From Paenibacillus nanensis (lineage in GTDB: Bacteria > Bacillota > Bacilli > Paenibacillales > Paenibacillaceae): a stretch of 64,000 nucleotides of DNA. The notes beneath the pieces are model-generated. The model had not been told where the DNA came from, made no database searches, and saw only the letters and a list, made by a program, of their open reading frames with translations. This document shows positions 41,793-51,902 of the stretch, in pieces (within the stretch, counting starts at the first letter, position 1; every line of letters starts with the position of its first letter). The DNA lies in NCBI RefSeq assembly GCF_003583765.1, contig NZ_QXQA01000015.1:62001-126000 (forward strand). Direction: 5' to 3'. A program made the translations under genes and the position numbers.

Positions 41793-44700
41793 TTATTGAA
41801 CCGCTTGAGCCCAACGAATGATGATTTCCGCTTGTTCCTCCGTAACGAACTTCCCGGCGTGATCTCTCACTTGATGAATAAATCCGTCCATGATTCCCTT
41901 TGCGGCATCGAGCTTGCCGCTTTCAGCCTTTTCTTTTGCATGATCAAGCTTTTTGCTATACGACTTTGCTGCAGCCTCCCACGCTTTATCCCCTGTCTCC
42001 TGCAGGAAACGAGTCGCCAGAGCCTTCAGAGTGTCGTAGGTTGAAATGACAGAGAACGTATGGCGAACAGTCGTAAGAAGACCCGACTGATCTTCCGCTG
42101 TTACTGAAACCGTATGCTCGCCAGGCTCAAGCGTATAGGCTTTTCCTTGCAGGATAGGCTCGTTGCATGGCGTTCCCATTATTCCTGACCCGGCATCGGA
42201 GGCCGTACACGTCATCCTAATATCCTGATCGATCGTGTATGCAGGCTCTCCATTGATGGTGACGACCGGTGCATTCCGATCTACCTTAACCTCTAGGCTG
42301 TTTGAATCGCCTGCAAGACCGGCGCGACGATAAAGCAGCTGATGCGTTCCTTCTTCGTTCAACTGTATTGGCGAAACGTAAGCGATCCAGGTGTTGCCGC
42401 CGTCTAAACTATACGCCGCTCTTGCTGCCGGAGACAATGTAACAGTAACAGGTGATGTGTACCATCCGTTGTTACCGTTTGGAATAACAGGATCGGTCGC
42501 TGCCGTTAGATTCGCCTCCCGCAATCCATGCAGTGCGTTGAGCAAACCTGCGGCAGCTGCATCTAGCTCTTCCTGCGAAGCCTCTGGATTGCCGAATACA
42601 AATTGGGCTTCCGTTGCCGCGCGTTGAAGTTGCTCCATGCTCTCCTCGGTATACAGGTCGGATTCTACGGCCCCGGCTTCTTCCAGCAGTACCGGAATTA
42701 ACGTGTTATCCCGCCACTCTTCGGACGCATCGTTCATGGCCGACTGAATGTCCGCGGCGGTTAATGCGTAATTATAAATGCGGAATTCGTCCACCATGCC
42801 GCCGAACAGCGGGTCCGCCGCCCACATGCTCTTGCCGATGTAATTCACGCTTGGGCGGAAATCGCTCGGCTTGATCGTCACCTTATTGTTCTCGGCTTTG
42901 AGCACGCCGTTCACATACAGCTTAGCCGAACCGCCGCCTAGGGTTACAGCGACGTGCACCCATCCGTTCGCAGGCATTTGCGACGTTTCGACCATCTGTT
43001 CGCCGCCTCCGTTCTTCATGGCAAACCGGAGGGTATTCGAGCCCGACCTCGGCGTCAGGAACAAATATTGATTCGTGTTATTGCCGAAATCGAAGATGCG
43101 CTGCCACTGATTGCCGCCCTTCCAATTCACCCAAGCTGCAATCGTAATGGAATCGGAAGCAGCCAGCGGATGTGTCAGCGGCAAAGCAATGTAGTGGCTT
43201 GTGCCGTCCAATTGGATGGCCTGGCCTAGCTTCCCTTCCGCGTATCGTCCAAGCCCCTCGATGACGCCATGCTTCGTGCCGATCGCATTGTCTACACTTC
43301 CTTCGAACTTATAAAGCGAGACATGAACAAGCAGCTTCTCCGCAAGATCGAGCTGTGCCGCCAGCAGCGTCTTATCTGCTCCAGGCTCCTTCATCTCCGC
43401 TTCGATCCGCAAGGCTTCCTTCATGTATAAGTAGTGGCTGCCTTTCGTATAATCCGCCGCAGGCAGAAGCTGCAGACGGACATTCATCTTGACGGTCTGA
43501 CGAACAGCGAAGCTTCCGTTGCTCACCGTGAACGTCACCGGGTGCTCGCCAAAGTCAGATTGCTTCGGAACCCATGTAAAAATACCGTTCTCTGCATCAA
43601 ATCCTGCCCCTGCGGGCAAGTTCTCTACACTATAGACCAGCGCAGCGCCCGATGGCTCCGATGCATTAATCTCATAGGTGAAAGGCGTCTTCGCCGTTAC
43701 GTCCACCGCGGTGTCGGAACCGATAATCGGTTGCCCTATGACCGTCATTTTGACTTTTCTGGACGAAGACAGCCCGCCGGCAGAAACCGTAAAGGTGACG
43801 GTGTATACGCCGCCTTGTTCTTTCGCCGGTGTCCAGCTGAAGGTGCGGGTTCCGGAATCGAACGTCGCCCCGGCAGGCATATCCTGCACCAGAAATTCGG
43901 CATCGGTTGCGTTCACCGCTTCGATCCGGAAAGTCAGCGTATGATCCGCAATGACGGATTGATCCGCGATCGGTTTAAGCACCGGCACCCCTTCGATGTA
44001 GACCAATTTTTCGAGCGCTTCAATCAGGCTGCTGTCTGCGGCATCCGTTTCGGCTTGCGTAGCTTTTGCGTCGTGGAACAACGTCCTTGCGGCATCCGCT
44101 TCTTGTTCGAGAGCCTGCAAGGACTCCTCCGTATAGACGCCGGCCTCGGCCGCTGCCGACGCTTCAGCCAGCAAGTGTCCGAGCAGCGTCTTGTCGGTCG
44201 GAATTTCTAACAGCTCGATTTCCTCAAAGTTGACAAAGCCGTTATGGTCGTCATATATGCGGATATACCGGTATGGCGTCTTATCGGGATTAGGCGCAGC
44301 GTACCAATCATACGCGGATGTGCTCGGAATTTTATACAGATCCGTCCAATGTTCTCCGTCATTCGAGCCTTTAAAGAGCGTTCCGTTAATTCGGCTTACA
44401 TGCGTCCTTCGAGGCAGGTAGCGGAACGTATCGATAACTTTTTTATTATCTTCGCCAAAGTCAACGTCGACCCAGCTGACGAAGGAGCGGTTATGGGCTA
44501 TCGTATCCGGGTTTTCATCGAACAAGAACCAGGCGTTTTGTTCCTCGGAAATGGCGTCATTCCCCCAAAATTTCTCGGAAGCTCTGGCCATCGAAGGCTC
44601 CACCTGAACTTTCGTCAGCAGCGTACGGACCGATACGAGCGTTTCCTTCGCTTCATAAACGGCAACAATGAGCCCTTCCTCATTGGCATCAGGCTTCGCC

Positions 44701-47700
44701 ATTTCCTCTTTAATCCGGTTCAGCTCCTGACGGAACAAATAATAACTCAATTTCGTGTAGTCAGCGGCCGGCAAGCCTTCCGCATCCTCCATAACCGCTT
44801 CGATCGGGTCCGCATGCACGGACACCGTCTCCGAGAACGGCTGCAGCGAGCCGTCTCCATGAACAGCCAGCACTTTATAATATACGCTTCCATAACGGAA
44901 GCCCGACTCCTTATATGATGTCGCTCTTAACCACGAAGCCGCCTCTTCCCAGGGCGAGCCGTCCGCCAATTCGGAAGTGCCGGGCTTAAATACCGGATCA
45001 TAACGGCTGGCTTCCTCGTCATAAGTGCGGTATACATGGAACCAAGAAGCTTGCTTCGGCTTGTTCCAATACAGCGTCACTTCGTCCTTTTGCTTCGCGG
45101 CATAGGGTGACAGGCTGCCGCTCGCAATGGCCTCCACCGCTACTTCGCTGAACTGCGCCGAATCGGACGCGGCTACGCCAATGTAGTACGCATAGGTCAG
45201 TAACCCGGACACTTTCGCGACGTAGATCCAATCGGCGCCATCCTTGGAGACGAAGGCGTATACGGTCTGCGAATCATGATCCCGCATCAGCTTCACGTAC
45301 GGATACTCGGCTGCGGAATAGTCATCCATGCCGGCACGGTATGGACTTGCCGCAACCTCCCACCAATGATGGAAGGAGTTACGGGTTCGGGTCTGCAGAA
45401 CCAGTTTGCCGCCGTCGTCCGCGCCAAAGTAAATATAGCGCGCCTTATCGGCCGAAAGCCGGTCCCTCAGCAGAAGTCCGCTTGCCTCGCCGGACGCGCT
45501 GTCGATCCTCGCGCTAATCGCGCTGCTGCCGGTTGCGGTCCGATTCACATAATGGATCGAATCGGTGATATCCCGCTCGCTAACGATATAATCTTTCCCT
45601 TCGCCAAGGCCGTTTCCATTGACATCTCGGATCGCGATCGTCGATCCGTCGATAACCGCGCTGCCCGATGTGCCGCCGATCCGGTCATCCCGCCAAGCCG
45701 CCGCATCGGCATTGCCGGATGCCGGCTCCGGCAGCTCGACCTTGGCGCGCCAGGACTCCCATCCTTCGCCATGTTCATTCACGGCAGACACTTTATAATA
45801 ATACGTTTTACCATTTTGGACTGAAGAGTCCTTGTAATAATGGCCGGTTATGCCAGCGGCTATCGTCTCATATTCGCCGTCCTCCGTTTCGGACCGTTTA
45901 ATTGTGTACGACGCTCCGCCGGATGTCATCTTCCAGGAGACGCCGGCGTAGCCGTTACCGGCAACCGCATGCACGAAATCTACGTGAGAAGGCTTGGGCG
46001 CAAGCTCGATAGCCGAGGTCAGCTTCAGGACCATCGCCGTTTTGGACGTGATGGTCACCTTGCCGTCCACAACCGGAATCTGCTCGCCGGATACAAGATC
46101 AAGCACTTCGCTGCCCGCAAAGTCCGCCGGCAATTCCACTTCGTAAGTCCGTTCGTTTCCGTATACATCCCGAGTCGTGTTAAAAATCATGAAATATTGG
46201 CCGTATCTCGACGTACTCAGCTCCGGATAACCGGAATAAGGCGTATCCGCTTCGAAATTTTCGCGGTTCACCTCGCCGACACCCGGCTGGTACGAAATCG
46301 GAGACGGTTCGCCGGCCAGCGCCTGCGGCGCCCCGCTCCAGTTGGTCGCGCGATCCGACTGGAAGTCCCAATCGATATTGCTCGCGCGCAAGTAATAATC
46401 CTCATAACGGAAAATGTTATTGGTGGCGACCTGGACGATATGATCATATTGATCCTTCACGACATGAAGCCGCCCGTTGCCGGCCATCCCCCGGTTCTTG
46501 TAAAACATCGAGCCGAACATACGGAAGTCGCCGTCTCTAACCGACACATACAAATTGTCGACGTCTGCAAAAGCCAGCTGCTCGTAATCTTCCGGATCGA
46601 CGCCTAGCGCGGCAATTTCTTCCGGCTTGTAATAATCGAAATCCGTCTGCGGGAGTACGACGCCTGCCATAACGCTGCCGGCAAATCGGTCGTAGTCCGC
46701 CCGCCCTTCCGTCACATAATGATACGTCTCCGCGAGCCGGTAGTCAGGACCGCTCATCGTTCCTCGATGCCCGAAGTCCTTCGTTTGCATGAGCTGGCGA
46801 TCCGCTAGCTGCTGCTGTACGAAGCCGACCGCTTCCCGCGCGTACTGCCAATAGTCGTCCCATTCGGGACCGCTGTAGCGCTCCTCACGTTCAGCCATCG
46901 CCATCTCGAGCGAAGCGAACTGTAAGCCCATGCCAAGACCGATTCTTGCGCCATATGCGGCGAAGCCCGGCAGCCCGCTGTTCCGCTCGTCGGTTACGGC
47001 TTCCGTTCTTACCAGCCTTCTTCCCTCGCTGTCGAGATCCGAATAACGGACAAATCCGCGAGCATGGATCGATCGCAGCGCCGCTTTCAATATTTCGTCA
47101 TTCATCGCCTCGTCCCCGGCATGACCTAACGTTTTATAGTAATAAGTAACAAGGTAATTTGCGGCTTCGCCATAGTTCGCGACATAACCGTTCTCCCTCG
47201 TCAGCCCCGCCTCCGTCAGGCCGGTATAATGCATGCCGTAAGGCAGCCTTCTCACGACTTCACCATTGGCGTCCAGCTTGCTCTTCGCGAGTCCTTTGCC
47301 GACAATATGAGTGAAATCGTCCGTGAAGACAGCCGTTCCATCGTGCAAGAACAATGAATGGTACAAATCCAGCTCTTCCCCGTTCGGACCGACCAGCACT
47401 TCTTCGCCTAGGAAGGGAGAGATCCCTAAGGCTTCCAGCAACATTTGCCGGCTGCGCTCCCGGCCTTCATAGAAGCTTGAGCCGATCAGCCGCAAGCCCT
47501 CGTGCGCTTCCCAAGCGCCTACATACGTGTAGTAGACTTGGTTATAAATATACGAAAGCCGCGCGCGGGCAAAATCGAAATTCGCCTTCAGCACCCGTTC
47601 CCACGCCTCGCGGCGCGTCAGTTCTCCGCCGTTCCAATCGACGCCTGCGAGCGAGAACTCGCCTTCAGTCGTCCCCGTCACGAACGGCTCATCCAGAAAC

Positions 47701-48794
47701 GCGTTAAACGCGTCTTCCCCATAGATCGTATCGTCATGGATGATGCTTTCCGCAATGTACAGCGCTTCTCCGAGCGCGCCATAATAGCCGCCCCAGTCGC
47801 CTTGATGCCCGCCGCGCAGCACCAGCCTCGTATTGCCGTAATAATCCTTGACATGGTTGTCGATCGTTTTGAAAATGCGCTGAAGCGCCGCCCGCTTCTC
47901 CTCCGGCGTCTTCGCCGGCGACCAGCTGTACTTCAGAGCGCTGGCGTAAAACATCAGCTCGTCTTGATAACGGATAATCGACATTTTGCCGCCGGCGCTG
48001 CCGTCCACTTTAGCCGACAAGGAGTTGAACAGGTTGACATGGTCTCTTACGTAAGTGTCGACCAGCGCCTGCTTCTCCGCTTCCGACATATCCGGCACGA
48101 CCATCGTATCCGGCGTTTGGCCGGGTTTCATTTTATAGCCTTGTTTTTCTCCGTCGACGTCGATATAAGCCTGCGTGTGGGTGTAGGCGCTATAGTAGCC
48201 CCGCGAGCTGGATGTCATATTCCCCCACGGGTTAAACGATTTCAACGTAATCTCGACGGTTTCTTTTCCGTAAGTGGATTCCAGCGGAAGCAGAATCGTA
48301 TTGTATAAAAATCGGTTCGGAAGCATCCAGCCTTTGTTTATCGCATCGTAATCTCCGTTGCTGACATAGCCGACTTGCTCGCCGCTAATGTTGACCATCG
48401 TCACGGAGGATGACTCTTCCCCCGAAAATTTTAACGTAAAATAGTTGCGAAGATACGGATCGACCTTCATCGTGAACGTCAGGTCTCCGCCTTGCCCCTC
48501 AGCAGGAATACGCGGATTCGAAACCCGCGCCGGCTCACCGAAGAGCCCGGTGATGACGCTCGTCAATTCGCCTTCGAATTGATGCTCCATCTCAGAGTCT
48601 GCTCTGCCGAAAATGATTTTGTCCAATACACCGTCTTTAGCCGCAGTCTCTTCCGCCGCATGAACGGCCGCGCCCGGCATCACCCCGGCCGTTTGTATAA
48701 TCATTGAAGCCGCTAAGAAGCTGATAAATACCTTTCCCGCATAGTTCCGCGCTTTCCCTGCTTTGTTGAAAAACTTATTCAAGCGATACGACAT
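41793..48794 (-). CDS. Giant modular exported carbohydrate-active protein (2333 residues)
   Basis: Signal peptide to about 47. About 50-925 form a large module of unassigned family, helix-rich and then beta-rich (RYGQYFMIFNTTRDVYGNER near its end), reminiscent of toroid-plus-sandwich polysaccharide lyases. Then, approximately: fibronectin III (935-1025), a DUF1349-like beta-sandwich (1030-1215), fibronectin III (1230-1320), F5/8-type C domain (1393-1525), FIVAR (1535-1600), two putative-Ig domains (1600-1775), a LamG/jelly-roll (1825-2005), FIVAR (2035-2095), Ig-like OmpL47-type (2095-2250), and a C-terminal FIMAH domain (2253-2333). This is the architecture of Paenibacillus secreted glycan enzymes; the substrate is unknown. 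ATG 48794 follows GGGAGGGG. An AraC gene lies upstream and a cre-like site is in the promoter region. Confidence 0.85.
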   Translation of the reverse strand: MSYRLNKFFNKAGKARNYAGKVFISFLAASMIIQTAGVMPGAAVHAAEETAAKDGVLDKIIFGRADSEMEHQFEGELTSVITGLFGEPARVSNPRIPAEGQGGDLTFTMKVDPYLRNYFTLKFSGEESSSVTMVNISGEQVGYVSNGDYDAINKGWMLPNRFLYNTILLPLESTYGKETVEITLKSFNPWGNMTSSSRGYYSAYTHTQAYIDVDGEKQGYKMKPGQTPDTMVVPDMSEAEKQALVDTYVRDHVNLFNSLSAKVDGSAGGKMSIIRYQDELMFYASALKYSWSPAKTPEEKRAALQRIFKTIDNHVKDYYGNTRLVLRGGHQGDWGGYYGALGEALYIAESIIHDDTIYGEDAFNAFLDEPFVTGTTEGEFSLAGVDWNGGELTRREAWERVLKANFDFARARLSYIYNQVYYTYVGAWEAHEGLRLIGSSFYEGRERSRQMLLEALGISPFLGEEVLVGPNGEELDLYHSLFLHDGTAVFTDDFTHIVGKGLAKSKLDANGEVVRRLPYGMHYTGLTEAGLTRENGYVANYGEAANYLVTYYYKTLGHAGDEAMNDEILKAALRSIHARGFVRYSDLDSEGRRLVRTEAVTDERNSGLPGFAAYGARIGLGMGLQFASLEMAMAEREERYSGPEWDDYWQYAREAVGFVQQQLADRQLMQTKDFGHRGTMSGPDYRLAETYHYVTEGRADYDRFAGSVMAGVVLPQTDFDYYKPEEIAALGVDPEDYEQLAFADVDNLYVSVRDGDFRMFGSMFYKNRGMAGNGRLHVVKDQYDHIVQVATNNIFRYEDYYLRASNIDWDFQSDRATNWSGAPQALAGEPSPISYQPGVGEVNRENFEADTPYSGYPELSTSRYGQYFMIFNTTRDVYGNERTYEVELPADFAGSEVLDLVSGEQIPVVDGKVTITSKTAMVLKLTSAIELAPKPSHVDFVHAVAGNGYAGVSWKMTSGGASYTIKRSETEDGEYETIAAGITGHYYKDSSVQNGKTYYYKVSAVNEHGEGWESWRAKVELPEPASGNADAAAWRDDRIGGTSGSAVIDGSTIAIRDVNGNGLGEGKDYIVSERDITDSIHYVNRTATGSSAISARIDSASGEASGLLLRDRLSADKARYIYFGADDGGKLVLQTRTRNSFHHWWEVAASPYRAGMDDYSAAEYPYVKLMRDHDSQTVYAFVSKDGADWIYVAKVSGLLTYAYYIGVAASDSAQFSEVAVEAIASGSLSPYAAKQKDEVTLYWNKPKQASWFHVYRTYDEEASRYDPVFKPGTSELADGSPWEEAASWLRATSYKESGFRYGSVYYKVLAVHGDGSLQPFSETVSVHADPIEAVMEDAEGLPAADYTKLSYYLFRQELNRIKEEMAKPDANEEGLIVAVYEAKETLVSVRTLLTKVQVEPSMARASEKFWGNDAISEEQNAWFLFDENPDTIAHNRSFVSWVDVDFGEDNKKVIDTFRYLPRRTHVSRINGTLFKGSNDGEHWTDLYKIPSTSAYDWYAAPNPDKTPYRYIRIYDDHNGFVNFEEIELLEIPTDKTLLGHLLAEASAAAEAGVYTEESLQALEQEADAARTLFHDAKATQAETDAADSSLIEALEKLVYIEGVPVLKPIADQSVIADHTLTFRIEAVNATDAEFLVQDMPAGATFDSGTRTFSWTPAKEQGGVYTVTFTVSAGGLSSSRKVKMTVIGQPIIGSDTAVDVTAKTPFTYEINASEPSGAALVYSVENLPAGAGFDAENGIFTWVPKQSDFGEHPVTFTVSNGSFAVRQTVKMNVRLQLLPAADYTKGSHYLYMKEALRIEAEMKEPGADKTLLAAQLDLAEKLLVHVSLYKFEGSVDNAIGTKHGVIEGLGRYAEGKLGQAIQLDGTSHYIALPLTHPLAASDSITIAAWVNWKGGNQWQRIFDFGNNTNQYLFLTPRSGSNTLRFAMKNGGGEQMVETSQMPANGWVHVAVTLGGGSAKLYVNGVLKAENNKVTIKPSDFRPSVNYIGKSMWAADPLFGGMVDEFRIYNYALTAADIQSAMNDASEEWRDNTLIPVLLEEAGAVESDLYTEESMEQLQRAATEAQFVFGNPEASQEELDAAAAGLLNALHGLREANLTAATDPVIPNGNNGWYTSPVTVTLSPAARAAYSLDGGNTWIAYVSPIQLNEEGTHQLLYRRAGLAGDSNSLEVKVDRNAPVVTINGEPAYTIDQDIRMTCTASDAGSGIMGTPCNEPILQGKAYTLEPGEHTVSVTAEDQSGLLTTVRHTFSVISTYDTLKALATRFLQETGDKAWEAAAKSYSKKLDHAKEKAESGKLDAAKGIMDGFIHQVRDHAGKFVTEEQAEIIIRWAQAVQ

Positions 48795-48835
48795 TCCTTC
48801 CCCTCCCGTTTGTCAATACGATGGAAACAGATTGA

Positions 48836-48851
48836 TTGGAATCGCTTTCAA
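48836..48851 (-). promoter_or_regulatory. CcpA cre-like site before the giant protein gene
   Basis: Read on the minus strand, TTGAAAGCGATTCCAA matches every position of the published cre consensus WTGNAANCGNWNNCWW. It lies 42 bases before the ATG. Catabolite repression of an extracellular glycan enzyme fits. The remainder of 48795-49038 shows no gene. Confidence 0.6.
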
Positions 48852-49038
48852 TTTGTCGTGCCATTCACCCCCATTAACCGCAAATCGTATAACATGAATT
48901 TTGTAACGGCCTCCTCGCAAGCTGAACGGTATTCTTTTTTGCCGTTGCCCCTAATTCTACCGAGAGAACGACTGTAAAAATGGTAATACCGTGCTTAAAA
49001 ATGTTAAATTATTGGCACTGTCGTCTACACACGAAATG

Positions 49039-49935
49039 CTACCTAGCTTCTTCCTGCTTTTTAAACGATTGCTGAAATCTTGTCCGGTACTTGAGCGGTG
49101 TCGTGCCGACCTCCTGCTTGAACAATTGCACGAAGTAAGACGGATTCGGAATGCCCACCTCGTGCCCGACCATCTCGACCGATTTTGTCGTTGTCTCAAG
49201 CAGCCTGCATGCCTGTCTGATACGTTTCGCAATGACATACTCCTTGAGCGTGCTGCCCGTTCCTTCATGGAACAGCTTCGACAAATAAAACTTGGACAAA
49301 TGCATGGCTTCGGCAAGATCGTCAAGATGGAACGATTCGTGATAGTGTTCATCGATCCATTGCATCGCTGCTTGGATATATCCCGTCGATTGCCGTTCAG
49401 CCTTATAGGACAGCTTCGCATAGGAAGGAGTGCTTGATAGGATAACGTCAAGCAGCCTAAGAACCATCATCGCGATTTCCTCCGGGTCTTCGGCTTTCTC
49501 ATCCTTCCTTGTATGGTGATAATCGTCGTAAATGCGTTCGACAGCAGCTTCGGATGAAGACAAGTCGATTGCCTGCAATTGCCGAGAACCGCGCAGAAGC
49601 GCCGTAAATAGATGGCCGCGTTTGGGGAAAGGCTGGAGCATAGATTCGATAAACTGTGGTTCGAAATGGAAAATGGTACGCGTGTAGGGCTGCTCCGGGC
49701 TAACATCCGCATACACATGATGCAGCTGATAAGGCTGAAAGAAAAACAGCATGCCGCGCCGCAGCGGGAATGTGTGGCCGCCAATGACGACATGTCCCGT
49801 CCCTTCGTGTACGTACAAAACCTCACAGCATTGATGCCAATGCTGATATCCCTTATATTGGCCGGTATTGTGAAGCCGGTAATCCCAGAACAGCTTTGCG
49901 CCTCCAAAGACGACCGCATCAAACATCCGTTTCAT
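49039..49935 (-). CDS. AraC-family transcriptional regulator
   Basis: 298 residues: cupin-like sensor (HWHQCCEVLYVHEGTGHVVI; FFFQPYQLHHVYADV) and C-terminal double helix-turn-helix (LAEAMHLSKFYLSKLFHEGT; VGHEVGIPNPSYFVQLFKQE). ATG 49935 follows GGGGGG at about eight bases; the 49959 start has no site. The gene lies directly upstream of the giant exported protein on the same strand, its likely target. Confidence 0.9.
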   Translation of the reverse strand: MKRMFDAVVFGGAKLFWDYRLHNTGQYKGYQHWHQCCEVLYVHEGTGHVVIGGHTFPLRRGMLFFFQPYQLHHVYADVSPEQPYTRTIFHFEPQFIESMLQPFPKRGHLFTALLRGSRQLQAIDLSSSEAAVERIYDDYHHTRKDEKAEDPEEIAMMVLRLLDVILSSTPSYAKLSYKAERQSTGYIQAAMQWIDEHYHESFHLDDLAEAMHLSKFYLSKLFHEGTGSTLKEYVIAKRIRQACRLLETTTKSVEMVGHEVGIPNPSYFVQLFKQEVGTTPLKYRTRFQQSFKKQEEAR

Positions 49936-50083
49936 GATCCATCCCCCCGCTGCAATCAAAAGTCTATCTTTATCGTAGCAATGCGGTTCTCATCAGCCTA
50001 TCGCACTTTTGCAAGATTGCTAGCAATTTTTAATGAAAAGAAAAGAAAATCGTCCGGCCATTTTCATTCCAACGAATGGAACG

Positions 50084-50110
50084 AAAAAAGACAGCGAATA
50101 ATCGCTGTCC
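50084..50110 (-). terminator. Terminator of the binding-protein/two-component operon
   Basis: GACAGCGA and TCGCTGTC (50090-50097, 50102-50109), four-base loop, TTTTTT on the minus strand. Confidence 0.87.
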
Positions 50111-50141
50111 CTTCGGCCATTATAGATCGGCTGCCGCGAGC

Positions 50142-51902
50142 TTACGTAATCTTCGGCATCACCGTCGCAGCAGGCACATCAATCGTAACGCACGCGCCTG
50201 GTCCGCCCTGCTTGTCTCCAAATCGGATAGCATTCGGTTCTCCGAAGTAAAGCTCAAGCCGCTTTTCGATATTTTTGGTTCCGTACCCGCTTCCTTGATA
50301 AGTAGGCCGTCTGCGTTCGCCGCCTTCCTTCATGCCGGGACCATCGTCTTCAACCGTAATTCTCAAGCGTTCATTCATAATTTTTCCATTGATCATGATC
50401 GTTCCGCTGCCGGTGTCGCTCTCCAAAATGCCATGGACAATCGCGTTTTCGACAAGCGGCTGCAGCGTAATTTTAGGCAGAAGACAAGCCTTTGCTTCCT
50501 CTTCCACATCGATGGTGAAGGCGATTCGCCCTTTGTACCGTTTTTGCTGAATCTCCATGTAGTGCTTACATAAGAGCAGCTCGTGTTCAACGGAGACATA
50601 ATCCTCGCCTTTACCGAGAATAAGCTTGTAGTAATCCGAAAGCGCGTAGATCACCTCTTGAATGTTGCGGCGCTCGTCTTTCTTGGCCATCCATACGATC
50701 ATGTCCAGCGTATTGTATAGAAAATGAGGGTTGATTTGCGATTGCAGCGCCTTCAATTCCGCGCCAAGCTTTTCTTGGCCTAGCTTAAATTGTTCCTTCA
50801 TCAGTTCCCTAACGCTATTAATCATATAGTTATAGCTGGAAACCAAGTGTCCGACCTCATCCTCCCGAGGCTCGATGTCCAGTGTATTCAGCCTGCCTTG
50901 TCGGACTTGAATCATTTTGTTCATCAGAAGGAAAATCCGGGAGGTGATGGAGCGCGTTACCGGATAAATAACGAGCAGCAGCAGAACGCTGATCAACAGA
51001 TACGTTACCAGCATCTGGTTGCGAATGGCGTTAATGTCTTCCGATAACGCTTGCTGCGATATGACGGAACGAAGATAAAGATTCGACGTGCCGACTCGAA
51101 TGCTTCTTGCCAAATAATCGCCGGATGGAAGCGAAATCTCAGCGAATTCGCTCGATTGCCCTACATCAAGCGGCAGCCGCATGGATGCCAGCTTATCTTC
51201 CCGGTTGCTCACAACGAGCTCCCCGCCGTCGGTCTCCAAATAAACCAATTGATCCAGGATAGAAGCGGTTAAGTACTGCCGGAGCATGTCCGGGTTCATT
51301 CGAATCGTGACGATGCCGACCGGCTCCGAGTAATTATCGCTGTTCCATAATATTCTCCCAAGCGTTAAGTAGGTGTGGGAAACCGCACGTTCGTCCGTTT
51401 CGCGAACGAGCACCCATACGGACTCCCCGCCGCCGTTTAACACGTTTTGTGCCCAAGACTCGTTCTGGACGCTGTCGAGAGGGCGATACATCTTCGCGTC
51501 CTCGGCCGTTACAACGAACCGTCCGTCAATGTAATATACAATACCGTCGTACTCGGAATGATTTTGCAAAATGTTCGTGTATTCGGTAATGTGCTCGAAC
51601 TCTGCTAGCTGCTCCCATACGGCCATGCTCTCCGGATCTCTCGAGAAGACGTCATTTAGCTTTTCGTCGATCATAATCATCGAAGAAATCTCTTCAATAT
51701 GCGAAAATTTGCTGGACAGCATCGAGAGCGATTGCGTGAAGCTCTGATCAGCAGCGAATTGCTGATTGCTAACCACGGAATCGCGAAGCTCCCCATATGA
51801 CAAAAAAAACGTAAAGACGAGAGGCCCAATGCCAACTGCCGCCAATAGCACAATCAGCTTTTTCCGTAAGGACAGATCTCTGATTCGTTTCGCCAGCCTC
51901 AT
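50142..51902 (-). CDS. YesM-type sensor histidine kinase
   Basis: 586 residues. Helices at about 15-36 and 293-313 flank an outside Cache-like sensor domain. A HAMP linker follows, then the His_kinase module with phospho-acceptor in INPHFLYNTLDMIVWMAKK and the GHKL ATPase (PLVENAIVHGI, VEDDGPGMKEGG, GSGYGTKNIEKRL). It phosphorylates the response regulator encoded just upstream; the two genes overlap by four bases (51899-51902). Last gene of the operon. Confidence 0.93.
   Translation of the reverse strand: MRLAKRIRDLSLRKKLIVLLAAVGIGPLVFTFFLSYGELRDSVVSNQQFAADQSFTQSLSMLSSKFSHIEEISSMIMIDEKLNDVFSRDPESMAVWEQLAEFEHITEYTNILQNHSEYDGIVYYIDGRFVVTAEDAKMYRPLDSVQNESWAQNVLNGGGESVWVLVRETDERAVSHTYLTLGRILWNSDNYSEPVGIVTIRMNPDMLRQYLTASILDQLVYLETDGGELVVSNREDKLASMRLPLDVGQSSEFAEISLPSGDYLARSIRVGTSNLYLRSVISQQALSEDINAIRNQMLVTYLLISVLLLLVIYPVTRSITSRIFLLMNKMIQVRQGRLNTLDIEPREDEVGHLVSSYNYMINSVRELMKEQFKLGQEKLGAELKALQSQINPHFLYNTLDMIVWMAKKDERRNIQEVIYALSDYYKLILGKGEDYVSVEHELLLCKHYMEIQQKRYKGRIAFTIDVEEEAKACLLPKITLQPLVENAIVHGILESDTGSGTIMINGKIMNERLRITVEDDGPGMKEGGERRRPTYQGSGYGTKNIEKRLELYFGEPNAIRFGDKQGGPGACVTIDVPAATVMPKIT

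Noticed and set aside
43434..48308. Several long plus-strand frames opposite the giant gene, such as 43434-44210, 45840-46607 and 47502-48308
   Set aside because: They are antisense to a continuous 2333-codon gene with recognisable domains, lack ribosome-binding sites and have no family features.
49936..50141. Possible extra small gene between AraC and the sensor kinase genes
   Set aside because: Only the kinase terminator and AT-rich DNA are seen; no frame with a ribosome-binding site.
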